In this document: positions 33,780 to 46,475 of the stretch, in pieces
Numbering within the stretch: position 1 is the stretch's first letter
Layout: each line of letters opens with the position of its first letter
Made by a program: the position numbers and the translations under genes
Notes under the pieces: generated by a model
The model's database searches: none
What the model was told of the DNA's origin: nothing
Seen by the model: the letters and a program-made list of their open reading frames with translations, nothing else
From: Daldinia sp. FL1419
Lineage: Eukaryota; Ascomycota; Sordariomycetes; Xylariales; Hypoxylaceae
DNA length: 64,000 bases
NCBI GenBank assembly: GCA_025201765.1
Contig: MU623419.1
Location: 62,001 to 126,000 of the forward strand
Reading direction: 5' to 3'

Positions 33780-35235
33780 GGAAGAGATATGATTTCGGTA
33801 TCACGAGGAAAAGCCTCGTGCTTAATGATTTATGGCAAGCAGTAACACTTTTTTTCTTCTGAGCAGTACATAGACTGGAGCGAGATCAGGCATAGACTGG
33901 CTGTATACCCATTTAGAAAGCGGAACTATCTGACTAGTCAGCTAACGGCGTACATAATTGATCGACTTGAACTTGAGTTCTAAATAATTCTTTGATCTAA
34001 ATTGTGTCCTGAAATATTCGTTTAAGTATCAGATGTATCTAGTATTAGTACCTAGTGAGTGTATTTGTTGAAAAAAGAAAAGTTTGATTTCGGGGACTTT
34101 TCCTAATACCTTAGGTAAGTGCTTCGAGGGTTCCTTGAGATATATATACTGTTGACCTGCTAGAATAAGTCATATGTATCAAATTGGAATGGTCTTTAGA
34201 ATATTGCGAAGAATTGGGTTAAAGGCTATATTGGTGAGTTAATTATAGCGTCTAAGTTGGAACTTCAACCTGTTAAGATACTTTTTCGAAGTTAATGTTA
34301 GGTTTGGATATAACACTGTGTTTTTTTATATAATGTTATAGTTGCGGTGGATATGTTGGGTATGTCGATTTAGTTATGGTATATATATTTCTAATAAGTT
34401 ATTAATGAAGCAAACTTGCTGATTGTTCAGAAGTGGTGAGACCCAAGCTGTCATCTTGCGTTAATATATAACTCTTCAAGGAGACAGCTACATATAAATA
34501 TAGGTAAAGATAGGTATATGGCATATATAAAATGTCAAGATGATTGGGACATATCATAGTATCGAACAAAGCCAATAAGATGAATTCAAAAAGACATGTA
34601 TGTTTACCCTACCACCATGCCATATCGTATATCATGCCAGCGCCATGCCGTCATCGCACATGTATGGAAGAGGTACCTTGTATAAGCCTGTATTCCTAAC
34701 CTGAACCTAACCCAGCCTTCTTTCTATACAATGTACCATACTTGCTACAAACCTACGGGTATCTTGGGTATGTACCTATGTATAACACCTAGTACTATTG
34801 ACGAAAAGAAAAAAGCACACCATCTGCCAGAAAGCCCTTGTTGGTGCGGTACGTGAAAAAAGGACGATGGCGTAGGGGTAATAACAAAGAATAGGAAATC
34901 GTTGTCTCATGTCAGTTGGTTTTTCTTTTCTGGTTTGTTCTTGACGCCCCTGGTAACGCCGATCCATGGGTGGGAAAATGATAATAATAGCAATAACGAC
35001 GGTGGACGATCTTATACCGTTGGCCACTTTCGCCAAATTCTGTCTAGACAAAACATTTTTTTTTTAAAAAAAAAACCCGTTTATCGTGGCTCTTATCAAA
35101 GCAAAGGTGTGTATCCTGCGCTAATGCCATTTCCAAGAAAGCACTGAATGCCTATGCAACCCCTTAATGCCATTGACTATATCCATTTCTTGACCTCTTG
35201 ATTATCATGTCCTTAGCCCCTTTCCATTGAACGTA
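33780..35235. other. Intergenic region between convergent genes
   Basis: This is the 3' flank of two convergent genes, with AT-rich stretches near 34300-34560. No supported gene or RNA is seen. Confidence 0.55.
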
Positions 35236-38200
35236 TTAAGAATTTCCAAGTCCTGAGACTCTCCCCTCAACCATTGCCATGAAGTTCGCGATATCTGCCA
35301 GGTGCTCGTCCGCGTCCGTAAGGGAGCTGGCTTTTGCATCTCCACTCTTGGCTCGTTTCGCGTTAGTAGGCGAATTGCTTCCGTCTATAGGCGGCGAACT
35401 TTCATCTGTGCGGCGTTTTCGCTTCTGGCTTCGGGCATCCGAGGGTGGACTGCTCGTTTGACTTACTCCCAAGTCATCAGCCCGTATGAGTGGTGAGGAT
35501 AGACTACTTAATCCCAGTGGCGGAGACTGGCTAGGCTGTACTTCTTTAGCAGCCGGTAATCCATAGTCTCCGAAGCCAGGTATTCGCTTCCCTTCTCGCA
35601 ACATAGGCAATGCTATTGACTCGTGTAAAAACTCGCCGTTCGGCATTCGGACAAGGCCTCTAGCCTTCAGAGTCCAATATGGATCCGCGACCCGAGATCG
35701 GGATTTTGATACTCGACTATTGTTATGGCCGGGGCTGGACCGATAACTCGAGCTGAAAGTTGAGTTACGAAGACTCCCACTTGAGACGGACATGGTATCC
35801 CCACCAGAACCACGGCAGCGAGCCCTGAGCATTGCTGTCTTGTACCCTTCTTTATAGACTTTTGGTTCTGGTAGTTCTTTAAGCCGATGAATTCCACGCT
35901 CGATCCGGTTCCTGTTTTCAGTTCGTAATCGCAACTTCCTCTCCTGATCTAAGTCGCTCATAGCTTCAGAGTCGTAATCCTTGGCTACATATCGAGCTGC
36001 AGCTTTTTCATCCCTCACTACATTGAGAACACCGGTAGCGAGTAGTGCTTCTTCAATGCTCCGTGCCTGCGATCCTGGACTCGATGATTGACTATACGTT
36101 CGGGTTGGGGTGTCTGTTTTTCTCCGTCCTCTCCATTTAAGGTTGAGTCCTGTTGATGCCCTTAACTGGGCTGTTTCATCTACTCGATGCTGACTCCGTC
36201 TCAGCATCGAATCTGTCGTTTCCTGAACGACTCTCTCTTTCTCTTCCCGAGCAGCCCGCTCGCGTCTTGCAACGTTTTCAGGTAACCTCCACTGTCTCGC
36301 CTTCTCCTTCTCTTCATTCATGCGTTTAATGCGTTGCCGTCTACGGAAGCCATCGTGCCAACGCCGAAAATATTTTAGCTGGAGACTACTCTCCCTGAAA
36401 ATTCGTACTTCAGCGTTTATCTTGTCTTCTTCCTCCTTTCGTATTCGTTCGGCCTCGATGACGTTATACTCGTCCCAAACAGCCTTCAAAACACTAGTGA
36501 CCGCAAACTCTTCAAGCTGTGATTCCATTAACCCTTTGTCGGCACAAACAAACCAACGGGCAAAGTTATCCATCAGGTCTCTCTTGACTACACCTAAGCC
36601 TTTAGAGGTGGGAACGCCTGTTGGAAGGAGCTGTTGGGGTGTAAAAGTAGATTGTGATGATGGTTGTTGAGAGATTGACGACTGGGTTGCAATAGCAGAT
36701 TGTGCATTGGCATCAAGGGCACTTAGAGGTGGATTTTTTGCAAGTGGCGAGAGAGTCGAAAAGCCACCAGCAACTGAAGGTTGAATATTATTAATGGGTT
36801 GTGGTAAACTAAGGGATTTTGAGAGAGATTCTGGTGTAGTTAACATAGGGGCTGTGGAAGGTTGCGATTCGGTTTTTTTCGGTGGGTCGGGAGTCTTTTC
36901 ACCAAGGCCTGAGAAAAAAGACGCACTCGGTTGAGGGGGTCTTTCTTTCTCTCTGTTGGAACTCATGAAACTTGTGTCTAGGACGGTAGCCTTATCAGCA
37001 CTATCTGTAGTAGTTTTCCACCACGAAATAGGCGATGAAGAAGCTTTCCTATCGATCTTAGAGCCGGGGGTCGTAGAGTTGCCTGTTTGCGAAAAAAGCG
37101 AGTTGGATAGTTGCTCTGGAACAGGGCTGGCGGTCTCGGTTTTAGGGTCATTGCTAGGTGGGGTTGAGAAGGGAGTAAAAGAGACGCTTTGAGTGATAGG
37201 CATGGGATTAGGGGATGGGGAGGTCTGTTTAGAAGGAATTGCGGTTGTCGGCTTCGTAATAGCATGGTTCCCAAAGAAGTTTGTTGGAGTGAAGAGGTTA
37301 GAGGGTTGTGGAGAATCACTTCCTCCGTCCTGAAGACTTTTTCCTCCAAGGCTCTCATGTCCTTGACGATCATTATCTGTTGGTGACACATCTTGTGAGT
37401 TACTAACAAATAAGCTTTCTTCGGGTGATTCGTCCGAGCTGGACACTGCCGCAACATTTTCTTCGAAAACCGTTGTACGAATAACATCCGGAAGCGTCCG
37501 TCCAGAGCGTTTACGCTCTACTATGTCTCCTGAAAAGGAATGCCTTACCCGAGCATCCGTATACTCGGTATTTGGAGAGAGAATAACGTATCCGTCTTCA
37601 TGAAACTGAAAACCGTGCTTTTTGAAAAACTCAACGGCCTCGGTTTCGGTATCGGTCTGGAGATATTGCTTTAACATAGCCGGTGTCAGGTCTTTGGGCC
37701 CATATCGGGGCCTGGAAAACGATCTCCTGAGAATCTTAAGTATGCCTTTTCGCACGTTATTGAAATGTATCTCGGCGAAGCAGGCCATAGTATAAGAAAT
37801 GCTCGGACTGGCGACGATCTTGAAGAAAACCGACATCACATCAATAGCCAATTGGCTGTTTACCTCGGGATGCAGAGGCCCCTGCACTTTTCGGGTATTG
37901 TCGATGCAATGGACGATAGCTATTGCGGATAGAATCTCTTCTGCATTTCCAAACTTGCGATCCCAACCGTCTATTCTCTCCATAAGTGACGGGTTATAGG
38001 CATTGAATACTATATAATACCCTCGAAACTCGGGTTCGTTTTTACATTCGATTCCCTGGTGTGCGCAGTCGTCGTAAACTTCCATCAGAGAGATCAAGGT
38101 CTTGCCTAGTTGCTCGACCTCCTGTTGCTCTGAAAAATCCGCAGGGGCAGAGCCATCTCGGGAGAGGAGATGAAGCGATGTAACGTGGAAACGTGCGATG

Positions 38201-39905
38201 GTCTCGAGGCAATATATTTGATCCAGTATCTCGTCAGGCGTCATGGCATACTTTTGGAAGGAGAAGTCTATTCGGATAGCCCGAGTTCGGTCCCAGAGAA
38301 AACTATGCCGTTGAGGTAGTAGGTCGTCGGAGGAAACAAGATCAATCAGGTAGTCTAATGTGCGGCAAAGGGTTCGAACGGATCGCACATCCATAGGAAG
38401 TGGTGCATCTTGTCCTGCGGCAGAACGAGCAAGTCGCTTAACCATAAGCGAGGGCACCGCAACAAGATCACCATTTTCATCCGTCCTCTTCTCCGGTCCT
38501 TTAATATCATGTTCGACAATGCGAGTCACTTGTTCCCACTCAGGACACATGTCCTCGCAAATTCCCTTAAATACAAGCGCCTCATCAAGCCTTCGCTTTT
38601 TGTCTGGGTCGTCGATTAGACCGGCTCGCGTTAGCGACTTACGCGCCTTTTCCCGATAGGCCTTGTAAGTTTCGCGAAAGCGCTCTATTGCCTGGCGTTG
38701 CGCAAAACTCCCCGGGTTCTCAGGCCATTGCGGTGGCCTAATGTTATCCTTGGCTAACTGATCTCGGATCTTTTTGGCGAATTCGTCGCGATCTTGATTC
38801 GACCTCGAAACTCCCAAAGCGCCCTTTTCAGTCGAGGTATCTTGTTTACTGCCTTGGGCGGGAGAGCGGGATCGGTCGTGTGCCTTTTCCCGGTTCAGAA
38901 GTTTCCGCGAGGGCTTATTCCTCCTCTCCGTATCATCGTCGGGTTTCCGCTTCCCCTTAGCCTGGTTTGCAAACGATGTCGTATTGGCCGGCGTAGAATC
39001 GGTAGCCTGTGCTTTATTTGCCCAAGCCGGCTGAACATAGTCGGAAACTTTTACGTTGGTCGTAGCTGGGGTCTGGCTCGTTTCGCTGGCAAATGGCGTT
39101 GGCTTCGAGAAAGGGTTCGGTTTCGGTTTCAAGGAACCATTAACTAATGTATCTGTGGAATGAGACACCGACGTAAATGTAGGTTGACTGGCTGGTTTGA
39201 CCTTGTGGATTGGATTTTGCTGACCAAATGGCGAAGGCCGTACTTCGGCCCCGTTGTTTGTCAGTTGTGAGAACGGGTTGGTCGTGTTGGATGGTTGCGC
39301 ATTACTGGGGTTGCTGAACGGGTTTGGTTTCGGGTTGAAAGGCGAAGTCGTAGACTGGTTGCTCTTATATGAACCGGAATCTATAGGTTTGATCTCGAAT
39401 GGATTCTTCATATTTGTTTGCATTTGGGAATCCTGAAATTTCTTATTCGCCATTTGGGGTATCGTCTGGGCGAGCAACTGATCCGACGAGGGAGGTTGAG
39501 TAGAATTAGCTAGGAATGGGTTTGGTGTAGGTACCGCGCCGTTGGACCCCCTTTGTAAAAATGGGTTCGTCTTGGGCGGAGCGAAGGGGTTAGCCGGTTT
39601 TGCAGATATCGGATCGCCGAATGCTACAGTTCGAGAAATAGTCAGTAGTCTTTTAACCATCCTTTACATCCCTTCTTATTTTCATATGATTTATTTTCAT
39701 ATGATATCCTCTTTATCCATCGCCCAATCCGATCCGTTTGTCGTGTCTTGTACACGTTCGAAGATAGCGAGGTTTCCTTTTCGGATTCGCTCGTAGCAAA
39801 GATAGCTTCTGTCGTCGGGGAAGGAAAGCCAATTTACTTACGATTGCTAGGCGGGTTCGGCGCTTGGCCGACTCCCCAGCCACCTTGCATCTGGGGATTA
39901 AGCAT
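35236..39905 (-). CDS. sac3: Sac3/GANP family nuclear mRNA export factor (TREX-2 scaffold)
   Basis: Two minus-strand exons (39905-39842 and 39623-35236) joined in phase 1 across a 218-nt GTAAGT...TAG intron give 1483 residues starting MLNPQMQGGWGVGQ. A second in-frame ATG at 39890 is possible. Without exon 1 the large frame would start with unrelated intron codons. The N-terminal 200 residues contain about ten NPF/SPF motifs, comparable to the FG-like region by which Sac3 binds Mex67. The SAC3/GANP domain runs from about residue 340 to 700, with the signature GICEDMCPE at 375-383, CRTLDYLIDLV, and YAMTPDEILDQIYCLETIARFH. A long charged helix near 1110-1200 (LQLKYFRRWHDGFRRRQRIKR) fits the Cdc31/Sus1-binding region. 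TREX-2 couples transcription to mRNA export at nuclear pores. The C-terminus is disordered with basic NLS-like clusters (RSQKRKRRTDES). Confidence 0.93.
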
Positions 39906-41265
39906 TGCGCTTTGCCGCCGGGTCCGATATATTGCTTGTCATGGATAACGGAAGATAATCGAGGTCGACTGAAGGGGGTATGTGTAAAACTAGGACGGAT
40001 ACTAATGGTAGGAAAGGGCACAAAGACCCGTCGTCCTCTGAAGCGCACTGATATGGGGTGATAAGATGAGAGGCGAGAACAAAGAAAAGAAAGTAAAATA
40101 GATGCTGGAGAGACCCGTATTGTGACCAGTAATACAGGGTTGATAGATGTAGGAGCCGGAGGAGGGGAGGGGAGGGGATGTTTTGCTCTTTAGAAGTTGG
40201 TGAATTTTTACCAACGATTGACGATGTTGCGATCATCAACGCGGCGCGGTACCGCATTGGAGAGAGAGTCTGCAAGCGGAAGCTGTGGTGGATTCCTGCC
40301 TGACTTGACCGCTCTGGGCTTACCCATAGACGACTTAAACCTAGCCCGTGTTGTGTACTTAATTAGGTAAGTATTAAGTACCTTAGGTACCTGAGTGCCT
40401 AGGTAGGTACCTAGGTACTACTTCCAATCAAAACTGGATGCGGCAGAAAAAGAGAAAAAAAAAGACAATCTTCCCCCCGCAAAATTTCTCGGTGGCTTTT
40501 TTAGATGCTTAACCTATTAGATGCCTACCTAGACTTGGGCTAGACTTTGGCTTTTGGGGGGAGGTGAGGTCATTGCGACTTGATTATAACTTTTACCGCA
40601 ACTGATCCTTTCGCGGCTGTATCTTTTTTAGTTACTTTTCTTTTTACCGATAGTTATTGAGTTTCGAGTGCGACTTTTTTTTTCCCCGTTGTCATCCCTT
40701 CTCTCTCTCCCTTTTTTTTTTCCTTACTAAATTACTTGAATTACTAAAACTCAAGTTCAGGCCAACGCAACTCTATTAACGCTGACACGTTCAAATGTTC
40801 AACGTCCCCAATTCTTAATTCCCACCCTATCCCCCTAATAAACTCCATAAACACCGCCCCGGCTCCGCGCAAACATCTTATTCCAAGGGTCCACGTATTA
40901 TGGAAACTTCGATCTTACCTGCATCAACCATATCACGCTCCCTCGTACAATATACACATTATAGACGATTGCCCCTTAGTCTTCTATTATTACCCTTACC
41001 AAATGGGTAAAACTCCCCTCGGGATCACATCTCGCACGATTACTGCCAATTGAGCTACGACGAAACGAACGACGTCAGACCGGAGGTCCGATGTTTAAGA
41101 GTCTCTATTTACCTTGCTAGCTGACTCGTTACCTTCGCTATTCCCTTTGTAGATAATTGCTCGGGGAAAAAAGAGATAGAATCTCCATCAGGTGTCCGAA
41201 CCGCGGATCTTGGCAATCGGCTGCATATAAAATATAATTCTCTAAGCGTCCGCTTCTACTGAACG
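39906..41265. other. Divergent intergenic region
   Basis: This is the upstream region of Sac3 (minus) and the conserved protein gene (plus). It contains a CCTA/TAGG palindrome at 40381-40420, poly-T/A tracts and a CT-rich stretch near 40690-40725. A tRNA-like A-box on the minus strand near 41050 is not backed by a full tRNA fold. Confidence 0.55.
40381..40420. repeat. CCTA/TAGG palindromic microsatellite
   Basis: The sequence is built from CCTTAGGTACC and CCTAGGTAGGTACCTAGG and can fold back on itself. It is the most regular member of the dispersed motif family in this window. Confidence 0.7.
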
Positions 41266-42567
41266 ATGGCGTTTCTCGAAGATCCTCGTCTCCGGCAACG
41301 ATGGAACCAAATCTCACATACAACCGAAACCGTCACCGAAAATGCAGCTGCCGGGATATGGAGTTTTGGCCACACATACGTCACACCATGTCTCTCTTCT
41401 ATTTCCTCGGCTTTGGAAAGCTGCTCTACTATCTGCCTCGGCGATCGCGAAGAACGGGCACGACGGGCAAGAGAACGCCAACGGGCGCGAGGAAGGGCAG
41501 AATACAGCTTCGACTTTTACGATGATTGGGACGAGGAGTTGGGAGGTGGTGATGATACAGGAGGTCTTCTCGGCAGTTGGCGAGGCGAGGATTGGGACCA
41601 ATTGCTAGCAGGCACTGGGAAAAAGCGGGGCGGAGAAGTTCAAGAACAACCGAGAAGGAAGCGCGGAATGAGCTACGGCACAAAAGGGCGGCGAAGATCT
41701 AGTATACATGAAGATCCTACTATTATCCCGAGCACTGCGCCTCTTGGGTTTTTGGGCCGCCTACCGTTCAAGATAGGAGGCACTCTGAGATACAAACCTA
41801 GTGCGGCAAATCTACAAGAGCACCCTGGGGCATCAAGATCTGGATTGGAAACAGAACGTGTGCCACTGCTGGGTGGAAACGATAATATAGCACACCCTAT
41901 TGAGTCACAATCGCCAAGTAGGAAGCGAAGTGGGACGGTAGGCAGTGGAGATACCAGCGATTCGTATAGATCAAGGGGTGATCTTTTCCCGAGCGACGAA
42001 GAAGGGGAAGAAGACGCAATTCCACTAGACGATGAGTTCACTATAGCACTAGATCATGTGGACGATCGCGAAAGCAATAAGACGAGGAGCAGCAAAGGAA
42101 AACGGATCGCAGACCGTATGGTACCGAGAAGTGTTTCAAGGACAACAATCGATTCGATAAGGCCATCCTTACACCCCAGCCTTGGATCGGGATCTGTTCC
42201 AGAAAGCCCAGTTCTGCTTTCAATGCCATCACTAGAAGACTTACGACTAGAAGAGGAACGGTTAGAACGGGAGGAAGATGAAGTGATAGAGAAAAAGAGA
42301 CAGGTTGCAGCGGACTTAGCCCTTAGGAGAGGTTTGAGCCGAGAGAATCTTCAGATCGAATCCGTCCCGGAGGTGAAATCCGAAATAGTCATGATAGAAA
42401 GGATGCCGGTTCCACAGGAAGCTATATTTCATAAAGGACCGGGTTACGAGCAAGACGAAGCCGGGTCCGGGTCCGCAGAAGAGGAAAGTAGCCAAGCGCA
42501 AGCTCCAGTACCAAAGGATTCTCCACAAGGAGAGTTTGTTCCTGCACGACTACCATATTTCCGATGA
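41266..42567 (+). CDS. Conserved-looking fungal protein of unknown function
   Basis: A single exon encodes 433 residues. I do not recognise a named domain. The first 60 residues are ordered-looking with a hydrophobic stretch (AAAGIWSFGHTYVTPCLSSIS) and three Cys. They are followed by a basic Arg/Glu-rich helix (REERARRARERQRARGRAEY) and an acidic aromatic block (FDFYDDWDEEL, WRGEDWDQLL). The rest is low-complexity and charged, with Ser/Arg-rich parts likely to be phosphorylated. A predicted coiled coil lies around residues 325-360 (RLEEERLEREEDEVIEKKRQ). Long coding length, clean ATG and composition unlike the flanks support a real gene. The hydrophobic stretch may be a weak membrane segment. 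Confidence 0.75.
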   Translation: MAFLEDPRLRQRWNQISHTTETVTENAAAGIWSFGHTYVTPCLSSISSALESCSTICLGDREERARRARERQRARGRAEYSFDFYDDWDEELGGGDDTGGLLGSWRGEDWDQLLAGTGKKRGGEVQEQPRRKRGMSYGTKGRRRSSIHEDPTIIPSTAPLGFLGRLPFKIGGTLRYKPSAANLQEHPGASRSGLETERVPLLGGNDNIAHPIESQSPSRKRSGTVGSGDTSDSYRSRGDLFPSDEEGEEDAIPLDDEFTIALDHVDDRESNKTRSSKGKRIADRMVPRSVSRTTIDSIRPSLHPSLGSGSVPESPVLLSMPSLEDLRLEEERLEREEDEVIEKKRQVAADLALRRGLSRENLQIESVPEVKSEIVMIERMPVPQEAIFHKGPGYEQDEAGSGSAEEESSQAQAPVPKDSPQGEFVPARLPYFR

Positions 42568-43660
42568 GAAACATCACAATATATCACCAACTCGTACCTT
42601 CGACTCGAATTAACGCTCCCCACGGCCCGTATACAATACGCTAGTTAACCGCCGCTAGGCGTAAAACCGAGTCCATAACGAAATGAAGGTTCAACCTAAA
42701 TCAAGTTTGAGAATGTTCATGATAAGCTATGACACCGTGTATAACACTATGTGATAGCTACGATCCAGCGTCATTTTAGATATGTGTAATCGGTAGTGCG
42801 GATACTCAAGCTAAGCTACTTGCTGTAGATCAATGTGTATACGTGTAAATATAGAATTATGATTACTATAAGGCCTGGAGAACGAGAAAACGACCCAAGC
42901 CTTAGAGCGTGTACAGCGCACCGACCTTGCTGTTTTTTCGCGAATACGTTGATGCTATCATTGCAATTACCAGGGGATACGGGTTTTTAAGATTAATGGC
43001 AAATATGTCAAGTTTGAATATATCTTTAACTACCTCCTATTTGAAAATGCTACTTGCTGCTAGTATCCGGAAATTTAAATCTATAAGCGTCTACAAACAA
43101 TTGATGTTGAGAATTACGGTACAAGTTACCTCGACCCGCCACCTAAGCTAGTGCCGAAAATAGATATGCCTCGGCATTCTTTTGGTTTACCCCGGATCTC
43201 CACCTCGCACCGGTCGAGCTTAGCTCCCGAGAACGATCAAGCTTTATCTTACAGCTCCGTATAAGTTCAACTTCATTTACCTTTTAACTATTCAGAAACC
43301 AGACCAATTTATTAAGCTCCCATCCTCGATTCGTTCCTTTCTCCCCTAATCAACGTACTTTAGTGTATATTTAATTATAGCCAGCGTGCGCGCATCTACT
43401 GTATTCGCAAAAGATTCGTATTGTTCCGCGTCCAAAATTACTTGTTGCCCTTTCTATGCCGTAGATCAATCAGATCCTATCCCAACATTTACAGTCCGAG
43501 GTGACCAAACTTGGCTCGCTTGATAAATCTCTCTACCTCTGCTTGATATCAAACAAAACAAAGCATCTCTATATATTACACCATCTACCTAATTTACCTA
43601 AAATACCCAACCCTCAGATATAATCATATTTTCATCTAAGCTTCGCAACCTACCATCACA
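42568..43660. other. Intergenic region, no gene recognised
   Basis: This is the 3' flank of the preceding gene and the promoter of the nitronate monooxygenase gene. A CT/CA-rich leader precedes the ATG at 43661. No supported gene is seen. Confidence 0.55.
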
Positions 43661-44743
43661 ATGGCGCCGCGACCGAAAGGCCCTATTACAACTCCCCTCA
43701 CCACCCTCCTCGGGATCCAACACCCCATCCTCCTCGCCGGCATGGCCCGCGTATCCGGCGGTGCCCTCGCAGCTGCTGTTTCCAATGCTGGCGGTCTAGG
43801 CGTCGTCGGCGGGTTCCAATATTCCCCCGACCAACTGCGCGAGATCATCGCGGAGCTCAAAGCCGCGCTCAAAGCCCCGGACCTACCGTTTGGAATCGAC
43901 TTAGCGCTGCCGCAAATCGGAGGGTCAGCTAGGAAGACAAATCACGATTATACGGGTGGCAAATTGGATGAGCTGATTGATATTACGATCGAGAGCGGCG
44001 CGAAGCTGTTTGTTAGCGCGGTGGGGGTGCCGCCGAAGTATGTCATTGAGAAGTTGCATAAGGCGGGGATATTGGTTATGAATATGGTTGGACACCCAAA
44101 ACATGCTGTTAAGGCGCTCGATCTGGGCGTCGACTTGGTGTGTGCGCAGGGAGGCGAAGGCGGTGGTCACACCGGTGATATAGCAAGCTCAATACTTATC
44201 CCGGCTGTCGCTGACGTCGCGGCGAAATATCACCCGCCGATGCTAAGAGGTAACCCCGCGCTCGTCGTAGCTGCAGGCGGTATCAACGATGGACGGTCTC
44301 TGGCCGCGAGCCTGATGCAAGGCGCATCAGGAGTCTGGGTAGGAACACGTTTCGTAGCGAGCGTCGAAGCAGCCGGAAGCGAGGAGCACAAACAGAGCGT
44401 AGTATCGTGCGGCTTCGAGGATACCCAGCGCACATTAGTCCTTAGCGGGCGACCGCTACGCATGCGTACAAACGCGTACATTGCGCGTTGGCACGCGCAG
44501 CCCGAGAAGATCCAGGAGCTGTGCGACAAGGGCATTGTTCCCATAGAGCACGACTTCGACAACGGCGTCGAGGACATCGATCCCCCGCACCTGATGGGCC
44601 AAGTCGCGGGCGCTATTACCAAAGTCCAACCTGCTGGCGAAATCGTACGCGAGATGGTGGAGGGTGCGGTGCATATGTTGAGGCTGGGAAGTGAATACGT
44701 ATCTACAGGTGGCGGCGATGCGGGTGCGAGGAGTAAGCTATGA
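43661..44743 (+). CDS. Nitronate monooxygenase (2-nitropropane dioxygenase family)
   Basis: A single exon encodes 360 residues, the usual length. It is an FMN-dependent TIM-barrel enzyme that oxidises alkyl nitronates, such as propionate-3-nitronate, to carbonyl compounds and nitrite, a detoxifying role. Visible motifs are GIQHPILLAGMARVSGGALAAAVSNAGGLG at the N-terminus, with Met28 near the flavin. LFVSAVGVPP is at about 116-125. The active-site motif AQGGEGGGHTG is at 162-172, with His170 as the expected catalytic base. AAGGINDG (204-211) and GASGVWVGTRF (221-231) form the phosphate-binding end of the barrel. The coding part is clearly more GC-rich than its flanks. There is no targeting signal, so it is probably cytosolic. 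Confidence 0.92.
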   Translation: MAPRPKGPITTPLTTLLGIQHPILLAGMARVSGGALAAAVSNAGGLGVVGGFQYSPDQLREIIAELKAALKAPDLPFGIDLALPQIGGSARKTNHDYTGGKLDELIDITIESGAKLFVSAVGVPPKYVIEKLHKAGILVMNMVGHPKHAVKALDLGVDLVCAQGGEGGGHTGDIASSILIPAVADVAAKYHPPMLRGNPALVVAAGGINDGRSLAASLMQGASGVWVGTRFVASVEAAGSEEHKQSVVSCGFEDTQRTLVLSGRPLRMRTNAYIARWHAQPEKIQELCDKGIVPIEHDFDNGVEDIDPPHLMGQVAGAITKVQPAGEIVREMVEGAVHMLRLGSEYVSTGGGDAGARSKL

Positions 44744-46475
44744 GGCTTGGACCCCAGGTCGGGGGTGGCAAGAAGAAAGGAATGAGGAATGCGAGACAAA
44801 GGCACAATAAGCCCCCAGCGTACCTACATGTAAATAACATCGTATGCATATTAAATGAGCATGTTTAAAACGACTATCGACGTATAGGTTCGGTAGGCTT
44901 ACTCCAGGACCTACCCAAAGACATGTCGCTTTCGATCTGCGGCCGGGTCCGCAAGCCGGGAGCCGGTACGTGCCTTTCCGGTACTGAGGAGGAGGTTGCT
45001 TATCTGTCAGACCTTACTACGTACCTCATAGACATACCTAACATGCTTCATATGGATGCACATGCATACAGTGGCACCAACGCAGTGCGACCACTCTAAC
45101 CTCTCATCTCGTAGGAACCGCCTACACTGCTGCACCCCACCTTCACAATTCTCACCGAAGACACAATCCTCGAGCCTGACCTCGGGAGGATCGGCCTTAA
45201 AAGGGAAAGAGGGCTTGCAAAATCATGATATATTTGGGAATTCGAAGGATCCTGCGTGCGGTTTCTGGGGGCGGTGTGAACTCTATTGGCATCCATGTGG
45301 CATATAGGTACCTATATTTGTCACATCTGGATACCATGCCTCAGGTGCAGTTGATTCGACCAGGCTGCGTACGTGCTTAAAAGGAGATCTACAATTATCG
45401 TTCGTGGTTTGGTGTCGTCATAACCCTTCCCCTACCTAAATCGCGGCCTCTTCGAAACCGCCCATCACCCAAGGACTCGGAGCTCGGAGAGCAAAAGATA
45501 TCGGGACACGGGGACGGGACCCGACACGGCCCGCGGGGACGCGTGTAAGGTTTGCGCGGAAGACAGTCGTGACTCAAACGGTTCTGCCCTCTTTACATTG
45601 CATTACGATATGTATGAGATGTGTAGGTAGGTATGTATGTATGTATGTACGTGCCTTACTTAGGGTATATGCACATGTACCTGCCTGTCTGTCTGTGTCT
45701 GTCTGTGTCTCATACACATACGCACGTACGTACTCACGGTACCGAAGGCCTACCTAGGAGGTAGTCTCCATATAACCCGCAGTTGTCGATTTTCAGGCTT
45801 CGCAGCTTGCATGACGCATTGCCCATCGGATGGACTGGAAATAATAGGGACGGGCAATTGCGTCGTTGGGCTTTGGGCTTGGACTAGGGCTATGCAATCT
45901 CACCTCCCATCTCGCTTCTACCGCGTACATAACAGGTAGCGAGCGAGCGTATTGACCACCTTCGATTGACAATTTGCATCATGGCGACCCAGGGAGGAGG
46001 GAAAAAAACGCCAATCAGCAATCGTGCGCATGTAAGCATCATAAAAAAAAGAAAAGAAAAAGAAAAAAGAAAACAGGTACCTACCTAGGTAAGGTAAAGA
46101 TAATGCTTAACCTAGCAAGTAGAATCAGATTGCGTACGAATGTCTCAACCAGACTCGCATATCGAGTTCAGGGGTTTCCCATCAGTTATCCCCGTTTTAC
46201 CATGTATGTAGGTATGTATCAGGGTCCCTAATTCGTCAACTCGTCACACTCCTCCCGGTATCATGATGAAGCAATGGATCTTTTCTCCATTTTTCGAATA
46301 CGTACGAAAGTTAGTTCCTACTCCAGCAAGAGATGGGCAATCCTCCCATCTAATTGGTTTGGATGTTCGTGGTCGCACGGCATGATGCACAGCGTAAGAT
46401 AAGAAACAGACAAGACATTGTCGCATTTGACGAGGGTGTCTAGGTAGGTACACTAAAAAATCAAATAATAGCGAA
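44744..46475. other. Intergenic region with microsatellites
   Basis: This is a shared 3' flank between convergent genes. It has GTAT and CTGT microsatellites at 45623-45710, an A-rich run near 46045-46072 and a CCTA/TAGG palindrome at 46075-46094. No supported gene is seen. Confidence 0.55.
45623..45710. repeat. Microsatellite pair (GTAT)n and (CTGT)n
   Basis: GTAGGTAGGTATGTATGTAT and further GTAT units run to 45652; CTGTCTGTCTGTGTCTGTCT runs at 45685-45710. Confidence 0.85.

Noticed and set aside
41020..41070. Minus-strand tRNA-like 5' half: TAGCTCAATTGG A-box near 41050
   Set aside because: The acceptor stem has no 3' partner, the anticodon stem does not pair and there is no TTC-type T loop within reach, so it is at best a tRNA relic.
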